From Novosphingobium sp. Rr 2-17 (lineage in GTDB: Bacteria > Pseudomonadota > Alphaproteobacteria > Sphingomonadales > Sphingomonadaceae): a stretch of 64,000 nucleotides of DNA. Under the pieces are notes generated by a model that worked only from the letters and a program-made list of their open reading frames with translations, ran no database searches and was not told the origin of the DNA. The DNA lies in assembly GCF_000272475.1 (NCBI RefSeq), contig NZ_AKFJ01000011.1, positions 112,615-176,614 on the forward strand. Direction: 5' to 3'. Each line of letters starts with the position of its first letter. Position 1 is the stretch's first letter. Both the position numbers and the translations under genes were made by a program. Positions 47,132 through 55,485 of the stretch are shown here, piece after piece.

Positions 47132-48331
47132 TCAGGCAGAAAGCGCCGCGACGCCAGGCAGTTCCTTGCCTTCCATCCATTCCAGGAAAGCGCCACCAGC
47201 CGTCGAGATATAGCTGAAGTCCTGCGCCACGCCGGCGTGGTTGAGTGCGGAGACGGTATCGCCGCCACCGGCAACCGACACCAGCGAGCCTTCTGCGGTC
47301 AGCGCCGCGGCGGTTTTTGCCAGCGCCACGGTGGCCGCATCGAACGGCACCATCTCGAAGGCGCCGAGCGGGCCGTTCCACACCAGCGTGCGGCAGGTCT
47401 TGAGCACATCGCCCAGGGTTTCCACAGCGTTGGGGCCGGCGTCGAGGATCATCTCGTCAGCAGCGACTTCATGGACGTTGCAGGTCCGCAGGCTGGGCGG
47501 ATTGGCGGCGAATTCCTTCGAGACCACCACGTCGTACGGCAAGTGGACGGTGCACCCGCTCGCCTCGGCGATGGCGAGAATCTCGTTGGCGGTGTCGGCC
47601 AAGTCATGCTCGCACAAGGACTTGCCCACATCCACGCCTTTGGCAGCAAGGAAGGTGTTGGCCATGCCGCCGCCGATGATCAGGTGATCGACCTGCTTCA
47701 CCAAGTGCTTGAGAACGTCCAGCTTCGAGGAAACCTTGGCGCCGCCAACGACGGCTGCGACCGGCTTTTCGGGATTGCCCAGCGCCTTATCGAGCGCTTC
47801 CAATTCCGCCTGCATCGAACGCCCGGCATAAGCCGGCAGCACATGCGCGAGGCCCTCGGTGGTGGCGTGCGCGCGGTGTGCGGCCGAAAAAGCATCGTTG
47901 ACGTAGAAGTCGGCGTTGGCGGCGATCGCCTTCACCAATTCCGGATCGTTCTTTTCCTCACCCTTCCAGAAGCGGGTGTTTTCCAGGATCGCGATGTCGC
48001 CCGCACGCAGGATGCCGATCGATTGCGCGACCACAGGCCCTGCGATCTCGGGCACGAACATCACTTCCTTGCCCAGCGTCTTTTCGACTGCGCCGACCAC
48101 CATCGAGAGCGACTGGGTGGAAACCCGCTCACCCTTGGGACGACCGAAGTGGGCCAGCAGCAGAACCTTGGCGCCCTTTTCGGACAGTTCCAGGATCGTC
48201 GGGGCTGCGGCCCGAATGCGCGTATCGTCGGTAACCGTTCCTTCCTGCATCGGCAGGTTCAGGTCCACGCGCACCAGCGCCACTTTGCCGGTTACGTCGC
48301 CCAGGTCGTCAAGGGTCTTGAAAGCGCTCAT
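47132..48331 (-). CDS. pgk: Phosphoglycerate kinase
   Basis: Transfers phosphate between 1,3-bisphosphoglycerate and ADP. The protein has 399 residues. Blocks: [60 protein letters not shown] and [12 protein letters not shown] with [15 protein letters not shown]. It begins in the stop codon of the MOSC gene (ATGA overlap). Confidence 0.97.
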   Translation of the reverse strand: MSAFKTLDDLGDVTGKVALVRVDLNLPMQEGTVTDDTRIRAAAPTILELSEKGAKVLLLAHFGRPKGERVSTQSLSMVVGAVEKTLGKEVMFVPEIAGPVVAQSIGILRAGDIAILENTRFWKGEEKNDPELVKAIAANADFYVNDAFSAAHRAHATTEGLAHVLPAYAGRSMQAELEALDKALGNPEKPVAAVVGGAKVSSKLDVLKHLVKQVDHLIIGGGMANTFLAAKGVDVGKSLCEHDLADTANEILAIAEASGCTVHLPYDVVVSKEFAANPPSLRTCNVHEVAADEMILDAGPNAVETLGDVLKTCRTLVWNGPLGAFEMVPFDAATVALAKTAAALTAEGSLVSVAGGGDTVSALNHAGVAQDFSYISTAGGAFLEWMEGKELPGVAALSA

Positions 48332-48801
48332 TCTTCGATCCTTATCTCGTCACCGACGGCAATCGTGCCGTCCTCGATCACCGTGCCCAGCACGCCGCCC
48401 CGCCAATCCGGCATGAGCGCGCCCTTGAGGCCGGCTGCCACTTCCTCCATGCGGCTGCATGGATCGCATTCCATCGTGATCGCGATGCGCAAGGATGCGC
48501 CGATCGCCACCACATACCCTTTTTCGCGCGGGAAACGCAGCCCTTCGACCAGCAGGTTGGCCCGGCGCGCATGCCACGGCGGCGCGTCGAACCCGTCAAT
48601 CCCAAGGTCGTGCAACGCGGCGCGCCAGCTTTCGATCTCCATTAGGGAAACCTGCCGCCGCGGCGTCCGCCCCGGACGCACCGCGCCGCGAAAGTCCCCT
48701 CGGACCCCCGCGGCGGCAGTCACGGCGGCGGACCGTAACTCTTCCATCGGCGCGCGGGGCCTTGCCCGCCGCGCGATGCCTATGAGCCGGCCCGCCGTCA
48801 C
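48328..48801 (-). CDS. MOSC-domain protein
   Basis: A 157-residue single MOSC-like domain. The GTG start at 48801 lies five bases after the gap stop and reads [21 protein letters not shown], the family N-terminus; the MOSC Cys is in [12 protein letters not shown], and [20 protein letters not shown] closes the barrel. MOSC domains mobilise sulfur to metal centres (molybdenum cofactor sulfurase C-terminus). Its place between gap and pgk, overlapping pgk, is unusual and offers no functional link. Confidence 0.8.
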   Translation of the reverse strand: MTAGRLIGIARRARPRAPMEELRSAAVTAAAGVRGDFRGAVRPGRTPRRQVSLMEIESWRAALHDLGIDGFDAPPWHARRANLLVEGLRFPREKGYVVAIGASLRIAITMECDPCSRMEEVAAGLKGALMPDWRGGVLGTVIEDGTIAVGDEIRIEE

Positions 48802-48806
48802 GCGTC

Positions 48807-49814
48807 TTAGAGCAGACCGCCCATCACGCCGGCGGTGTCCACCATGCGGTTGGAGAAGCCCCACTCGTTGTCGTACCAGGACAACACGCGGACCAGCTTG
48901 CCTTCGAGAACCGAAGTTTCGAGGCTGTCGATGGTGGACGAGTGCGCGTCGTGGTTGAAGTCGATCGAGACCAGCGGTTCTTCGGTGTAACCCAGCACGC
49001 CCTTGAGCTCGCCCTCGGCCGCTTCCTTGAGCAGCGCGTTGACTTCCTCGGTGGTGGTGTCGCGCTTGGGGACGAAGGTCAGGTCGACAACCGAGACATT
49101 CGGGGTCGGCACGCGGATCGACGAACCATCGAGCTTGCCCTTCAGGTCAGGCAGCACGAGGCCGACGGCAACGGCAGCGCCGGTGCTGGTCGGGATCATG
49201 TTCATCGCCGCAGCGCGGGCGCGGCGCGGGTCGGAGTGGATCTGGTCGAGGATCTTCTGGTCGTTGGTGTACGAGTGGATCGTGGTCATCAAGCCGCGCT
49301 CGATGCCGATCTTCTCGTTCAACACCTTGGCGAAGGGCGCCAGGCAGTTGGTGGTGCACGATGCGTTGGACACGACGACGTGGTCGGCGGTCAGCTTGTC
49401 GTGGTTCACGCCGTAAACGACGGTCAGGTCGACGTTCTTGGCCGGAGCCGAGATCAACACGCGCTTGGCGCCCGCCGCGATGTGCTTGGACGCGCTGTCC
49501 TTGTCGGTGAAGAAGCCGGTGCATTCCAGCACGATGTCGACGCCCTGGGCGGCGTGCGGCAGGTTGGCCGGATCACGCTCTGCGGTCACCTTGATGCGCT
49601 TGCCGTCGATAACGAGGTCATCGCCTTCAACTTCGACGGTGCCGGGATAGGCGCCATGAACGCTGTCACGCTTGAAGAGGAGAGCATTGGCCTTGGCGCT
49701 CGCCAGGTCGTTGATCGAAACCAGTTCAAGGTCGTGGTCCGTGCGCTCAAGAATAGCGCGGGCAACATTGCGCCCGATACGTCCGAAACCGTTGATCGCA
49801 ACCTTCGTCGCCAT
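48807..49814 (-). CDS. gap: Glyceraldehyde-3-phosphate dehydrogenase
   Basis: NAD-dependent GAPDH of 335 residues. N-terminal Rossmann motif INGFGRIGR, active-site [12 protein letters not shown] (Cys near residue 152), and [14 protein letters not shown] and [11 protein letters not shown] at the C-terminus. It is 12 bases after tkt and five before the MOSC gene. Confidence 0.97.
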   Translation of the reverse strand: MATKVAINGFGRIGRNVARAILERTDHDLELVSINDLASAKANALLFKRDSVHGAYPGTVEVEGDDLVIDGKRIKVTAERDPANLPHAAQGVDIVLECTGFFTDKDSASKHIAAGAKRVLISAPAKNVDLTVVYGVNHDKLTADHVVVSNASCTTNCLAPFAKVLNEKIGIERGLMTTIHSYTNDQKILDQIHSDPRRARAAAMNMIPTSTGAAVAVGLVLPDLKGKLDGSSIRVPTPNVSVVDLTFVPKRDTTTEEVNALLKEAAEGELKGVLGYTEEPLVSIDFNHDAHSSTIDSLETSVLEGKLVRVLSWYDNEWGFSNRMVDTAGVMGGLL

Positions 49815-49826
49815 AAAATCTCCTCC

Positions 49827-51815
49827 TTAGGTGCTGAGCTTTTCCAAAATCTTGGGCACGATCGCATCGACGGTGAAACCGAAGCGCTCGAAAAGGTGCT
49901 TGGCCGGAGCCGACGCGCCGAAGCGGTCGAGGCCGATGTTCAAGCCGCCGTTACGGCTGGCCGCGGTATAGCGTTCCCAGCCGAGCGTCGAGCCGGCTTC
50001 GATCGATACACGCAGGATCGCCGGATCGTTCGGCAGGACTTCATGATGATAGGCGGTGTCCTGCGCGGCGAACAATTCCATGCACGGCATCGAGACGACG
50101 TCGGCGCCGATCCCCTGCCCTTCGAGCGCGTCGCGAACCTTGACCGCCAGTTCCACTTCGGAACCGGTCGCGATGAGGATGACCTTGCGATCGGCCTCTG
50201 CACTGCGCAGCGTGTAGGCGCCGCGCGCCGAGAGCATGTCGCCCGAGTGGCGCAGTTGCGGCAGGTTCTGGCGGGTAAGCGCGAGGACCGAAGGCGTATC
50301 ACTCGATTCCATGGCGACGTTCCAGCACTCGGCGGTTTCCACCGCGTCGGCGGGACGGAACACATAGAGGTTGGGGATCAGGCGCAGGCTCATGACCTGC
50401 TCGATCGGCTGGTGGGTCGGACCATCTTCGCCAAGGCCGATCGAATCGTGGGTCAGCACGTAGATCACGCGGGTCTGCTGCAGCGCCGACAAGCGGATCG
50501 CATTGCGGCAGTAGTCCGAGAAGATCAGGAAAGTGCCGCCATAAGGAATAACGCCGCCGTGCAACGCCATGCCGTTCATCGCCGCCGACATGCCGAATTC
50601 GCGGATGCCGTAATAGACGTAGCGACCGGCATAGTCGGTCGCATTGAACGGCGCCTGGCACTTAGCCTTGGTGTTGTTCGAGCCGGTGAGGTCGGCCGAG
50701 CCGCCCACCATCTCCGGGATCGCCGGTGCCAGGACGTTCAGCCAGTTCTCGGACGCCTTGCGCGTGGCGACGTTGGCATCGCCCGCAACCCATTCCGCCA
50801 GCGAAGCGCGGACACTGTCACCGTCGGGCAGTTCACCGGCCATGCGGCGGTCGAACTCGGCGGCATCGGCATGGGCTGCCTTGCGCGTATCCCAGATTGC
50901 GCGGACGGCGGCACCCTTGGCACCCAGCGAGCGCCAGTCGGCCAGGATTTCCGCCGGGATTTCGAATGGAGCCGCGCTCCAGCCCAGGTGTTCGCGCGCA
51001 GCGGCGATTTCGGCATCACCCAGCGCAGCGCCATGAACGTCATGGCTGCCCTGCTTGTTCGGAGCGCCCTTGCCGATGATGGTGCGGCAAGCGACCAGCG
51101 TGGGCTTGTCCGAAGCAGCAGCCTCGGCCAGCGCACGCTCGATATCGGCGAAGTCATGACCGTCGCACTCGACCACGTCCCAGCCGGACGCACGGTAGCG
51201 CGCGGGGATGTCTTCTGTGGTCGATAGCGACGTGTCGCCATCGATGGTGATGCGGTTGTCGTCCCACAGCACTTTGAGGCGGCCGAGCTTGAGCGTCCCG
51301 GCCAGGCCAATCGCTTCGTGGTTGATGCCTTCCATCAGGCAACCGTCGCCGGCAATCACCCAAGTGCGGTGATCGACCAGGTCATCGCCGAAGGTGGCGT
51401 TCAGATGACGCTCGGCCATCGCCATGCCGACCGCCATCGCCAGGCCCTGCCCCAGCGGGCCGGTGGTGCATTCGATGCCTTCGATCAAGAAGTTCTCAGG
51501 ATGGCCGGCGCAAACCGAACCCATCTGGCGAAAGTTGCGGATGTCCTCCAGCGTCGGGCTGGCGTAGCCGGACAAGTGCATCAGCGAGTAGATCAGCATC
51601 GAGCCATGGCCCGCCGACAGCACGAAGCGGTCACGATCGGCCCACTTGGGTGTGGTCGGATCGAACTTGAGGAACTTGGCGAACAGCACCGTGGCAACGT
51701 CGGCCATGCCCATCGGCATGCCCGGATGGCCGCTGTTGGCAGCCTGGACCGCGTCCATGGACAAGGCCCGGATCGCATTCGCCATCGGTGCGAGACGCTC
51801 AGCGGCGAGGGACAT
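49827..51815 (-). CDS. tkt: Transketolase
   Basis: Thiamine-diphosphate enzyme exchanging two-carbon units in the pentose phosphate pathway. The ATG at 51815 (MSLAAERLAPMANAIR) gives 662 residues; the frame is open to 51899. The N-terminal TPP domain has NSGHPGMPMG and GDGCLMEGINHEA; the central pyrimidine domain has REFGMSAAMNGMALHGG; the C-terminal domain follows. It heads the tkt-gap-MOSC-pgk-acyltransferase-fba operon. Confidence 0.97.
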   Translation of the reverse strand: MSLAAERLAPMANAIRALSMDAVQAANSGHPGMPMGMADVATVLFAKFLKFDPTTPKWADRDRFVLSAGHGSMLIYSLMHLSGYASPTLEDIRNFRQMGSVCAGHPENFLIEGIECTTGPLGQGLAMAVGMAMAERHLNATFGDDLVDHRTWVIAGDGCLMEGINHEAIGLAGTLKLGRLKVLWDDNRITIDGDTSLSTTEDIPARYRASGWDVVECDGHDFADIERALAEAAASDKPTLVACRTIIGKGAPNKQGSHDVHGAALGDAEIAAAREHLGWSAAPFEIPAEILADWRSLGAKGAAVRAIWDTRKAAHADAAEFDRRMAGELPDGDSVRASLAEWVAGDANVATRKASENWLNVLAPAIPEMVGGSADLTGSNNTKAKCQAPFNATDYAGRYVYYGIREFGMSAAMNGMALHGGVIPYGGTFLIFSDYCRNAIRLSALQQTRVIYVLTHDSIGLGEDGPTHQPIEQVMSLRLIPNLYVFRPADAVETAECWNVAMESSDTPSVLALTRQNLPQLRHSGDMLSARGAYTLRSAEADRKVILIATGSEVELAVKVRDALEGQGIGADVVSMPCMELFAAQDTAYHHEVLPNDPAILRVSIEAGSTLGWERYTAASRNGGLNIGLDRFGASAPAKHLFERFGFTVDAIVPKILEKLST

Positions 51816-52022
51816 TAGGCAAGCTCCGGGAAAAATACGGGATAAGCATACGATTCGATCTTTTGCCGCCCCCTTTAGGCAGAGGGCCGGTCCCGTCAAG
51901 TTCAGCGCAGCGTAACAATCGCATAGATACGCTGCATCGCAGCATATTCTTACTCAATCAAGATTGTGAACAACCCGAACCAACCATTTGCTTTGGCGAG
52001 ATTTGGCTCTAGCCCATAAAGA

Positions 52023-52211
52023 ATGAACGATACGACGACCCTAGATGCCGTCGGGCGGATCGAGGCAGCGCTGGTCCGACTGGAAGCAGCAATCCGCAAC
52101 ACGTCCGATCTGGCAGAACGACACCAGACGCTCAAGCAGGCGGTGGCGCGTTCGATCGCGGAACTCGATGGACTGCTGACCCAGGCCGAAGCGGGCGGAA
52201 GCGAACGATGA
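52023..52211 (+). CDS. Small coiled-coil protein upstream of zapA
   Basis: A 62-residue acidic, predicted coiled-coil protein (VGRIEAALVRLEAAI, heptad-like) of unknown function. It overlaps zapA by four bases, and a similar small ORF commonly precedes zapA in this group, suggesting a role in division, which is inference only. It is divergent from tkt across about 200 bases. Confidence 0.65.
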   Translation: MNDTTTLDAVGRIEAALVRLEAAIRNTSDLAERHQTLKQAVARSIAELDGLLTQAEAGGSER

Positions 52212-52507
52212 GCAACGTCAATCTTTCCATCGGCGGACGCGGCTTCATCGTTTCCTGCGCGGACGAAGAGAAAGAGCACGTCGCCGCGCTGGGCCGGATG
52301 ATCGACGAGAAGGTCACCGCTGCGGGCCTCGCCGGCCAGCCGGAAGGACGGATGCTGCTGTTCGCCATGCTGCTGCTCGCGGACGAGCTTCACAACGTCG
52401 GCGCGCCAGCATTTCAGTCCGACGATTTGCGCGTCAAACTCGACGCTGTCGCGACAAAGATCGAAAATCTAGCGGAACTGCTTGAGAGTACCGCTACGAA
52501 CGCCTAA
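52208..52507 (+). CDS. zapA: Cell division protein ZapA
   Basis: ZapA cross-links FtsZ filaments at the division ring. The 99-residue protein shows the N-terminal beta-strand NVNLSIGGRGFIVSCADEE, the EHVAALGRMIDEKV helix and a C-terminal coiled coil (LDAVATKIENLAELLES). Its TAA stop forms the first half of the candidate -10 box of the following 6S RNA. Confidence 0.93.
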   Translation: MSNVNLSIGGRGFIVSCADEEKEHVAALGRMIDEKVTAAGLAGQPEGRMLLFAMLLLADELHNVGAPAFQSDDLRVKLDAVATKIENLAELLESTATNA

Positions 52508-52510
52508 CTA
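52482..52510 (+). promoter_or_regulatory. Promoter of 6S RNA inside the end of zapA
   Basis: TTGAGA (52482-52487), a 17-base spacer and TAACTA (52505-52510) place the start at about 52515-52517, where the closing stem of the RNA begins. The -10 box contains the zapA stop codon. Confidence 0.6.
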
Positions 52511-52514
52511 GGGA

Positions 52515-52677
52515 GTGACGGGATCTGCCCGGCACGAGCCGTTTGAACATCCCTGAGGCTATAAGCAATCCAAATGGGGGCTGTCCCTGCCCGGATCCTG
52601 GTCCGACGCACATGGTTCCCACCTGACGTCAACGCGTCAGAGGAGTTCTTGGAAACGACCCATGGTGGACCCGTCAC
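52515..52677 (+). ncRNA. ssrS: 6S RNA
   Basis: 6S RNA binds the housekeeping RNA polymerase holoenzyme and mimics an open promoter. The terminal stem GTGACGGG (52515-52522) pairs perfectly with CCCGTCAC (52670-52677); within lies a long imperfect rod with a central bubble and the apical hairpin CTGACG/CGTCAG region (about 52623-52640). Its location between zapA and the 5-formyltetrahydrofolate cyclo-ligase gene is the family's conserved site. The 3' end overlaps the ligase gene start. Confidence 0.88.
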
Positions 52678-53288
52678 CCCCCATTCTCCCGCCCACTTGG
52701 GCAAACCGCGCCGCACAGGCCAAGGCGGAACTGCGCCGGGCCGCCAGGGCCAAACGGGCAGCGCACGTCGCGTCCCTGCCTGCAGGGCTGCGTGCGCTCA
52801 TGCTGAACCGGCCGCCGGCCCCTGTGCTGGCGATGATCCCGCAAGGCGCCACGGTCGGCCTTTACTTTCCCGCAGGCGACGAAGCGCCGACTCTGGGCTG
52901 GGCGCGGTGGCTATCCGAGAATGGCCGCACCGTTGCCCTGCCCTGGTTCGCCGCGCGCGATAACGCCATGACGTTCCGCCTCTGGTCCAACCCCTGGGAC
53001 GAAGACGATCTCGCCCCCGGCCCTTGGCGCGCGCTCCAGCCGCCGGTTGAAGCCGCAGAAGTCACCCCGGATGTCGTCGTGGTGCCGGGCCTCGCCTTCA
53101 CCGCCGACGGACAGCGGCTGGGCCAAGGCGGTGGCCATTACGATCGCTGGCTGGCAGTGCATCCGCAGGTGACCGCGATCGGCCTGGCGTGGGACTGCCA
53201 GATTACGGACGAGCTGCCGGTAGAGCCGCACGATCGCCCGCTCGCAGCCGTGGTGACACCAACCCGCATCCACGAAGCCGCGCGCTGA
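52662..53288 (+). CDS. 5-formyltetrahydrofolate cyclo-ligase
   Basis: Converts 5-formyl-THF to 5,10-methenyl-THF with ATP. The 208-residue protein has KAELRRAARAKR, GLYFPAGDEAP, VVVVPGLAFTADGQRLGQGGGHYDRWL (the ATP/metal motif). No other start codon lies between the 6S RNA end and the conserved part, so ATG 52662 (or GTG 52665), inside the 6S RNA 3' stem, must be used. Linkage to 6S RNA (fau/ygfA type) is conserved widely. Confidence 0.92.
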   Translation: MVDPSPPILPPTWANRAAQAKAELRRAARAKRAAHVASLPAGLRALMLNRPPAPVLAMIPQGATVGLYFPAGDEAPTLGWARWLSENGRTVALPWFAARDNAMTFRLWSNPWDEDDLAPGPWRALQPPVEAAEVTPDVVVVPGLAFTADGQRLGQGGGHYDRWLAVHPQVTAIGLAWDCQITDELPVEPHDRPLAAVVTPTRIHEAAR

Positions 53289-53289
53289 T

Positions 53290-53505
53290 ATGCGCGAAAC
53301 CCCGACTTGGCGGATACCCATAGGCGTGCTGGCGCTGGTCCCAGCGCTGACGGTCTACGCGCTGCTGATCGCCCGCTACGTGCCCTCGGCGATTGGATCA
53401 TGGCCGGGCCTCGCGCAAGCGCCCGTATACACGGTGCTGGGGATCGTGTGGATCATGCCGCTCAAGCGCTATCTGATGTGGATGGAAACCGGCCGCTGGC
53501 GCTAG
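53290..53505 (+). CDS. DUF2842 small membrane protein
   Basis: A 71-residue protein with two membrane helices (about 10-30 and 45-60), fitting DUF2842. It begins one base after the ligase stop, so it is in the same operon. The function is unknown. A palindromic repeat starts at its stop codon. Confidence 0.75.
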   Translation: MRETPTWRIPIGVLALVPALTVYALLIARYVPSAIGSWPGLAQAPVYTVLGIVWIMPLKRYLMWMETGRWR

Positions 53506-53608
53506 AGCGTTTTCGAAGCAGGTGGAATCACCTGCTGACTCGGAAAACGCGGCGAAACAAGAGTCTAGAGCAACCAAGCCGATGCAATCGGATCGGAACT
53601 TGCTCTAA
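53505..53608. repeat. Palindromic intergenic repeat element
   Basis: Two adjacent stem-loops: GCGTTTTC...GAAAACGC (53507-53514/53543-53550) enclosing AGCAGGTG/CACCTGCT, and TAGAGCAA...TTGCTCTA (53566-53573/53600-53607) enclosing CCGAT/ATCGG. This bipartite palindrome is a dispersed intergenic element type in sphingomonads and relatives; it may also stop transcription from both sides. Confidence 0.7.
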
Positions 53609-53649
53609 GCGCCGCTGACCTGTGGTTCCTCAATTCCGGTTCATTGCTG

Positions 53650-53726
53650 TGGCGCGAGTGACGGGACTTGAACCCGCGACCTCCGGCGTGACAGGCCGGC
53701 ACTCTAACCAACTGAGCTACACCCGC
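53650..53726 (-). tRNA. tRNA-Asp (GTC), copy 1
   Basis: A 77-base cloverleaf on the minus strand: acceptor GCGGGTG/CACTCGC, D-arm AGCTCAGTTGGTTAGAGT, anticodon loop CTGTCAC with anticodon GTC, T-loop GGTTCAAGTCC and encoded CCA. The sequence matches the second copy. Confidence 0.96.
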
Positions 53727-53752
53727 GCATAGCAATGAAGGCCAGGAGAATG

Positions 53753-53778
53753 AAAAAGGCCGGGGTGCCCGACCTTTC
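53753..53778 (-). terminator. Terminator-like hairpin between the tRNA-Asp genes
   Basis: AAAGGTCGGG pairs with CCGGCCTTT (one mismatch) and is followed on the minus strand by TTTTT. It lies after the upstream tRNA-Asp (53809-53885). Confidence 0.5.
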
Positions 53779-53808
53779 ACCATCCGGTTTCCCGGCTATT
53801 TTCCCAAG

Positions 53809-53885
53809 TGGCGCGAGTGACGGGACTTGAACCCGCGACCTCCGGCGTGACAGGCCGGCACTCTAACCAACTGAGCTACACCCGC
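53809..53885 (-). tRNA. tRNA-Asp (GTC), copy 2
   Basis: The gene appears base-for-base identical to the copy at 53650, including the encoded CCA. It is the first of the pair in transcription direction, with a perfect TTGACA promoter upstream. Confidence 0.96.
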
Positions 53886-53918
53886 GTTCTAAACGGTTGC
53901 GTCCGCTTGGGAGCCGCG

Positions 53919-53947
53919 CCACTAAGCCAGCGTCACGGGGCTGTCAA
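53919..53947 (-). promoter_or_regulatory. Promoter of the tRNA-Asp pair
   Basis: On the minus strand TTGACA (53942-53947), 17-base spacer, TAGTGG (53919-53924). The start would be near 53912, about 27 bases before the tRNA. Confidence 0.6.
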
Positions 53948-54084
53948 CCGCATTGCCCGACCCCACTGGAATTTTTCGGCGACCTGCTTTGTAGACGCCA
54001 TGGCCAACGCCGGGTGAACCGTACTTTCGCAGATCAGCGCAACCGCTACCGCCGTCTGTCTCTGGATGGAAACATAACGACAAT

Positions 54085-54120
54085 GGGGCATTTACGCTTG
54101 GGCGCGAGCGTAAGATGCCC
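54085..54120 (-). terminator. Terminator hairpin after the E2 gene
   Basis: GGGCATTTACGCT pairs with AGCGTAAGATGCCC (one bulge) around an eight-base loop, 14 bases past the E2 stop, followed by ATTGT on the minus strand. Confidence 0.6.
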
Positions 54121-54134
54121 ACGATCCGGCTCCC

Positions 54135-55481
54135 CTATCCCGCCAGAATAAGTGCCGGTGCCTCGATCAGCTTCTTGAGATCCTGGGCAAAGCTGGCGGC
54201 GTCCCAGCCGTCCACCACGCGGTGGTCGCAGCTCATCGACATGTTCATGATCTTGCGCTTCTCGATCCGCTCGACGCCACTGGCATCGCGCACGAACATC
54301 GGGCGCTCGACGATGCGGTTGGGGCCGATGATCGCGACTTCCGGGCGATTGATCACCGGCGTGGTCGCAACGCCCCCCATCGGCCCCAGCGAGGTGACGG
54401 TGATGGTGGAGCCTGAAAGCTCAAGTGATTTGGCCGAGCCGTCGCGCGCAGCGGCGGCGAGGCGCGTGATTTCGGTGGCGAGTTGCCACACGTTGCGGTC
54501 CTGCGCGTCGCGGATCACCGGCACCATCAGGCCCGCCGGCGTCTGCGCCGCAAAGCCGAGATGGACCGAGCCGTAGCGCGTCACGACGCCGGCTTCGTCA
54601 TCGTAATGCGCGTTCAGCATCGGGTACTTGGGCAGCACTTTGCAGATCGCGGTTATCAGCAAGGGGAGCATGGTCAGCTTGGGCCGATCACCGCGCCCGG
54701 CGTTCAATTGGGCGCGGGTTTCCTCCAGCGCCGTGACGTCGAACTCCTCGACATAAGCGAAGTGGGGGATGTGGCGTTTGGACGCCGCCATGTTCTCGGC
54801 GATGCGGCGGCGCAGGCCGATAACCCGCACCTGCTCATCCGCGCCCCGCCGTCCGGCGGGCTGGAACCCGCCACTCGCGTTGTAGGACAGGAAAGCATCG
54901 AGATCGGCATGACGCACGCGGCCATCTTCGGCGGGGCGTAGCTCAGCCAAGTCTATGCCCAGGTCTTTCGCACGCTGGCGTACCGCCGGGCTCGCCATCA
55001 CTTTGCCCTGGCTCACCCTTGAGACCGGGGCGGGCGTGCGAGCTTCAGCCGACGCAGGCGCTGTGGGTTCGGACGCCAAAGGCAATTGCGCTGCTGGCGA
55101 CTCGGCAGGCGCTTGCTTAGCCATCTGCGCTGCCGCGTTCACCCGATCAGCATCGCCCGCATCGGGGTTCTCGGCCTCGATCCGCTCTTCGACCGCCGCC
55201 GCCTTGGCGCCCTGCCCGCGCGTGTCTTCGTTCCCGGCGCCTTCGACCTCGATCACCACCAGCGGCGATCCGATGGCGATCAAGTCCCCTTCCGCGCCTG
55301 CCACTTCGACGATAGTGCCCGAAACCGGACTTTCCATCTCGACCGTGGCCTTGTCGGTCATCATGTCAGCGATGCGGGCATCTTCCTCGACGGTATCGCC
55401 GACTTTGACGTGCCAGGCGACGATTTCAGCCTCGGCGATGCCTTCGCCGATGTCGGGCAGGCGAAACGTGTAGCGACCCAT
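54135..55481 (-). CDS. Branched-chain 2-oxoacid dehydrogenase E2 (dihydrolipoyl acyltransferase)
   Basis: E2 core of the complex that oxidises branched-chain 2-oxo acids (from Leu, Ile, Val) to acyl-CoA. The 448-residue protein has one lipoyl domain (K44 in MTDKATVEM), an Ala/Pro/Glu-rich linker, a peripheral subunit-binding domain (about 162-198: ASPAVRQRAKDLGIDL) and the catalytic domain ending with SCDHRVVDG. The branched-chain type is suggested by the YTFRLPDIGEGIAEAEIV N-terminus and the E1 type beside it. E3 is not in the window. Confidence 0.9.
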   Translation of the reverse strand: MGRYTFRLPDIGEGIAEAEIVAWHVKVGDTVEEDARIADMMTDKATVEMESPVSGTIVEVAGAEGDLIAIGSPLVVIEVEGAGNEDTRGQGAKAAAVEERIEAENPDAGDADRVNAAAQMAKQAPAESPAAQLPLASEPTAPASAEARTPAPVSRVSQGKVMASPAVRQRAKDLGIDLAELRPAEDGRVRHADLDAFLSYNASGGFQPAGRRGADEQVRVIGLRRRIAENMAASKRHIPHFAYVEEFDVTALEETRAQLNAGRGDRPKLTMLPLLITAICKVLPKYPMLNAHYDDEAGVVTRYGSVHLGFAAQTPAGLMVPVIRDAQDRNVWQLATEITRLAAAARDGSAKSLELSGSTITVTSLGPMGGVATTPVINRPEVAIIGPNRIVERPMFVRDASGVERIEKRKIMNMSMSCDHRVVDGWDAASFAQDLKKLIEAPALILAG

Positions 55482-55485
55482 CGGA

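Noticed and set aside
47042..50000. Large open frames on the plus strand opposite pgk, MOSC, gap and tkt (638 and 761 codons)
   Set aside because: They are mirror images of well-identified genes, have low-complexity Arg/Asp/Gly composition, and match no family. High third-position GC makes such antisense frames common.
53650..53885. Repeated 77-base units that could suggest a CRISPR-like array
   Set aside because: They are two complete tRNA-Asp genes, and only two units occur.
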